Positions 5,312 through 5,402 of a stretch of DNA of 5,402 bases are shown in pieces. The notes below the pieces were generated by a model that worked only from the letters and a program-made list of their open reading frames with translations, ran no database searches and was not told the origin of the DNA. This DNA comes from Fimenecus sp963624605 (GTDB taxonomy: Bacteria > Bacillota > Clostridia > Oscillospirales > Acutalibacteraceae), in contig CAVFQD010000079.1 in NCBI GenBank assembly GCA_963624605.1, forward strand, positions 1-5,402. The letters run 5' to 3'. Position 1 is the stretch's first letter. Every line of letters begins with the position of its first letter. A program made the position numbers and the translations under genes.

Positions 5312-5328
5312 TCCCTTGCTCTCCGCCA
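5312..5328 (+). repeat. third copy of the tRNA-Ser 3' end, closing the array
   Basis: The 17 nt tcccttgctctccgcca occur a third time, after which the sequence departs from the repeat (agaaatac instead of gaaaa-agc). This marks the right edge of the array, either the end of the tandem duplication or a remnant attachment-like site. Confidence 0.9.
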
Positions 5329-5402
5329 AGAAATACGGGGTACAGCAAATGCCAACACCACATAAGGATGTTTTAATGTAATAGCCACGGTGCAACTCAG
5401 AA
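5329..5402. other. unassigned sequence after the repeat array
   Basis: No gene, promoter pair, terminator or repeat is recognisable in these 74 bases. A ten-codon frame starting at ATG 5350 has no ribosome binding site and is not credible. Confidence 0.5.

Noticed and set aside
4958..5328. CRISPR array or integrated element flanked by att sites
   Set aside because: Two units of 177 bp with identical spacers are not a CRISPR. The 17-nt tRNA ends look like att repeats, but the enclosed DNA is too short to hold an integrase or any gene. A remnant of such an event cannot be excluded.
4823..5395. 190-codon open frame on the minus strand with an internal 59-residue repeat
   Set aside because: It reads antisense through tRNA-Ser and both repeats. 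The 177-bp period is divisible by three, which keeps the frame open and produces the protein repeat. It lacks a ribosome binding site and resembles tRNA-derived spurious proteins in automatic annotation.

Overview
The window looks like the chromosome of a low-to-moderate GC, Gram-positive anaerobe of the class Clostridia, possibly Oscillospiraceae/Ruminococcaceae; that finer placement is an impression from protein style only. Supporting points are strong AGGAGG-type ribosome binding sites, textbook sigma-A promoters, lipoprotein-type secretion signals, a clostridial-style DUF1015 protein and tRNA genes with encoded CCA ends. All protein genes lie on the minus strand; only the tRNA-Ser and its downstream repeats are on the plus strand.

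Layout, in the direction of minus-strand transcription. A sigma-A promoter at 4803-4831 drives a compact cluster: a family 5 extracellular solute-binding lipoprotein (3158-4747), a VanZ-family membrane protein (2703-3161, overlapping the previous gene by 4 bp) and a DUF1015 protein (1474-2715, overlapping by 13 bp). No terminator follows. The next gene, ychF (ribosome-associated ATPase, 318-1412), has its own promoter, whose -35 box contains the DUF1015 stop codon. tRNA-Arg(CCG) begins 16 nt after the ychF stop and ends in a clear intrinsic terminator (190-217). A further lipoprotein gene then starts and runs out of the window at base 1.

On the plus strand, a divergent promoter (4839-4867), back to back with that of the transporter cluster, drives tRNA-Ser(GGA) (4882-4974). 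The most unusual part follows: the last 17 nt of the tRNA gene are the start of a 177-bp unit that occurs twice in tandem with one base difference between copies, followed by a third copy of the 17-nt tRNA end. Each unit carries an intrinsic terminator, an isolated tRNA T-arm in inverse orientation and a series of three hairpins with GAA loops. The layout strongly resembles the 178-bp repeats behind tRNA-Tyr in the E. coli tyrT operon (the rtT region), although I see no reason to think the two are homologous. The last 74 bases contain nothing I can identify.

Functionally the genes do not form one pathway. ychF and the two tRNAs are translation housekeeping. The solute-binding protein, VanZ protein and DUF1015 protein are probably co-transcribed and translationally coupled, but no permease or ATPase genes of a transporter are visible here.
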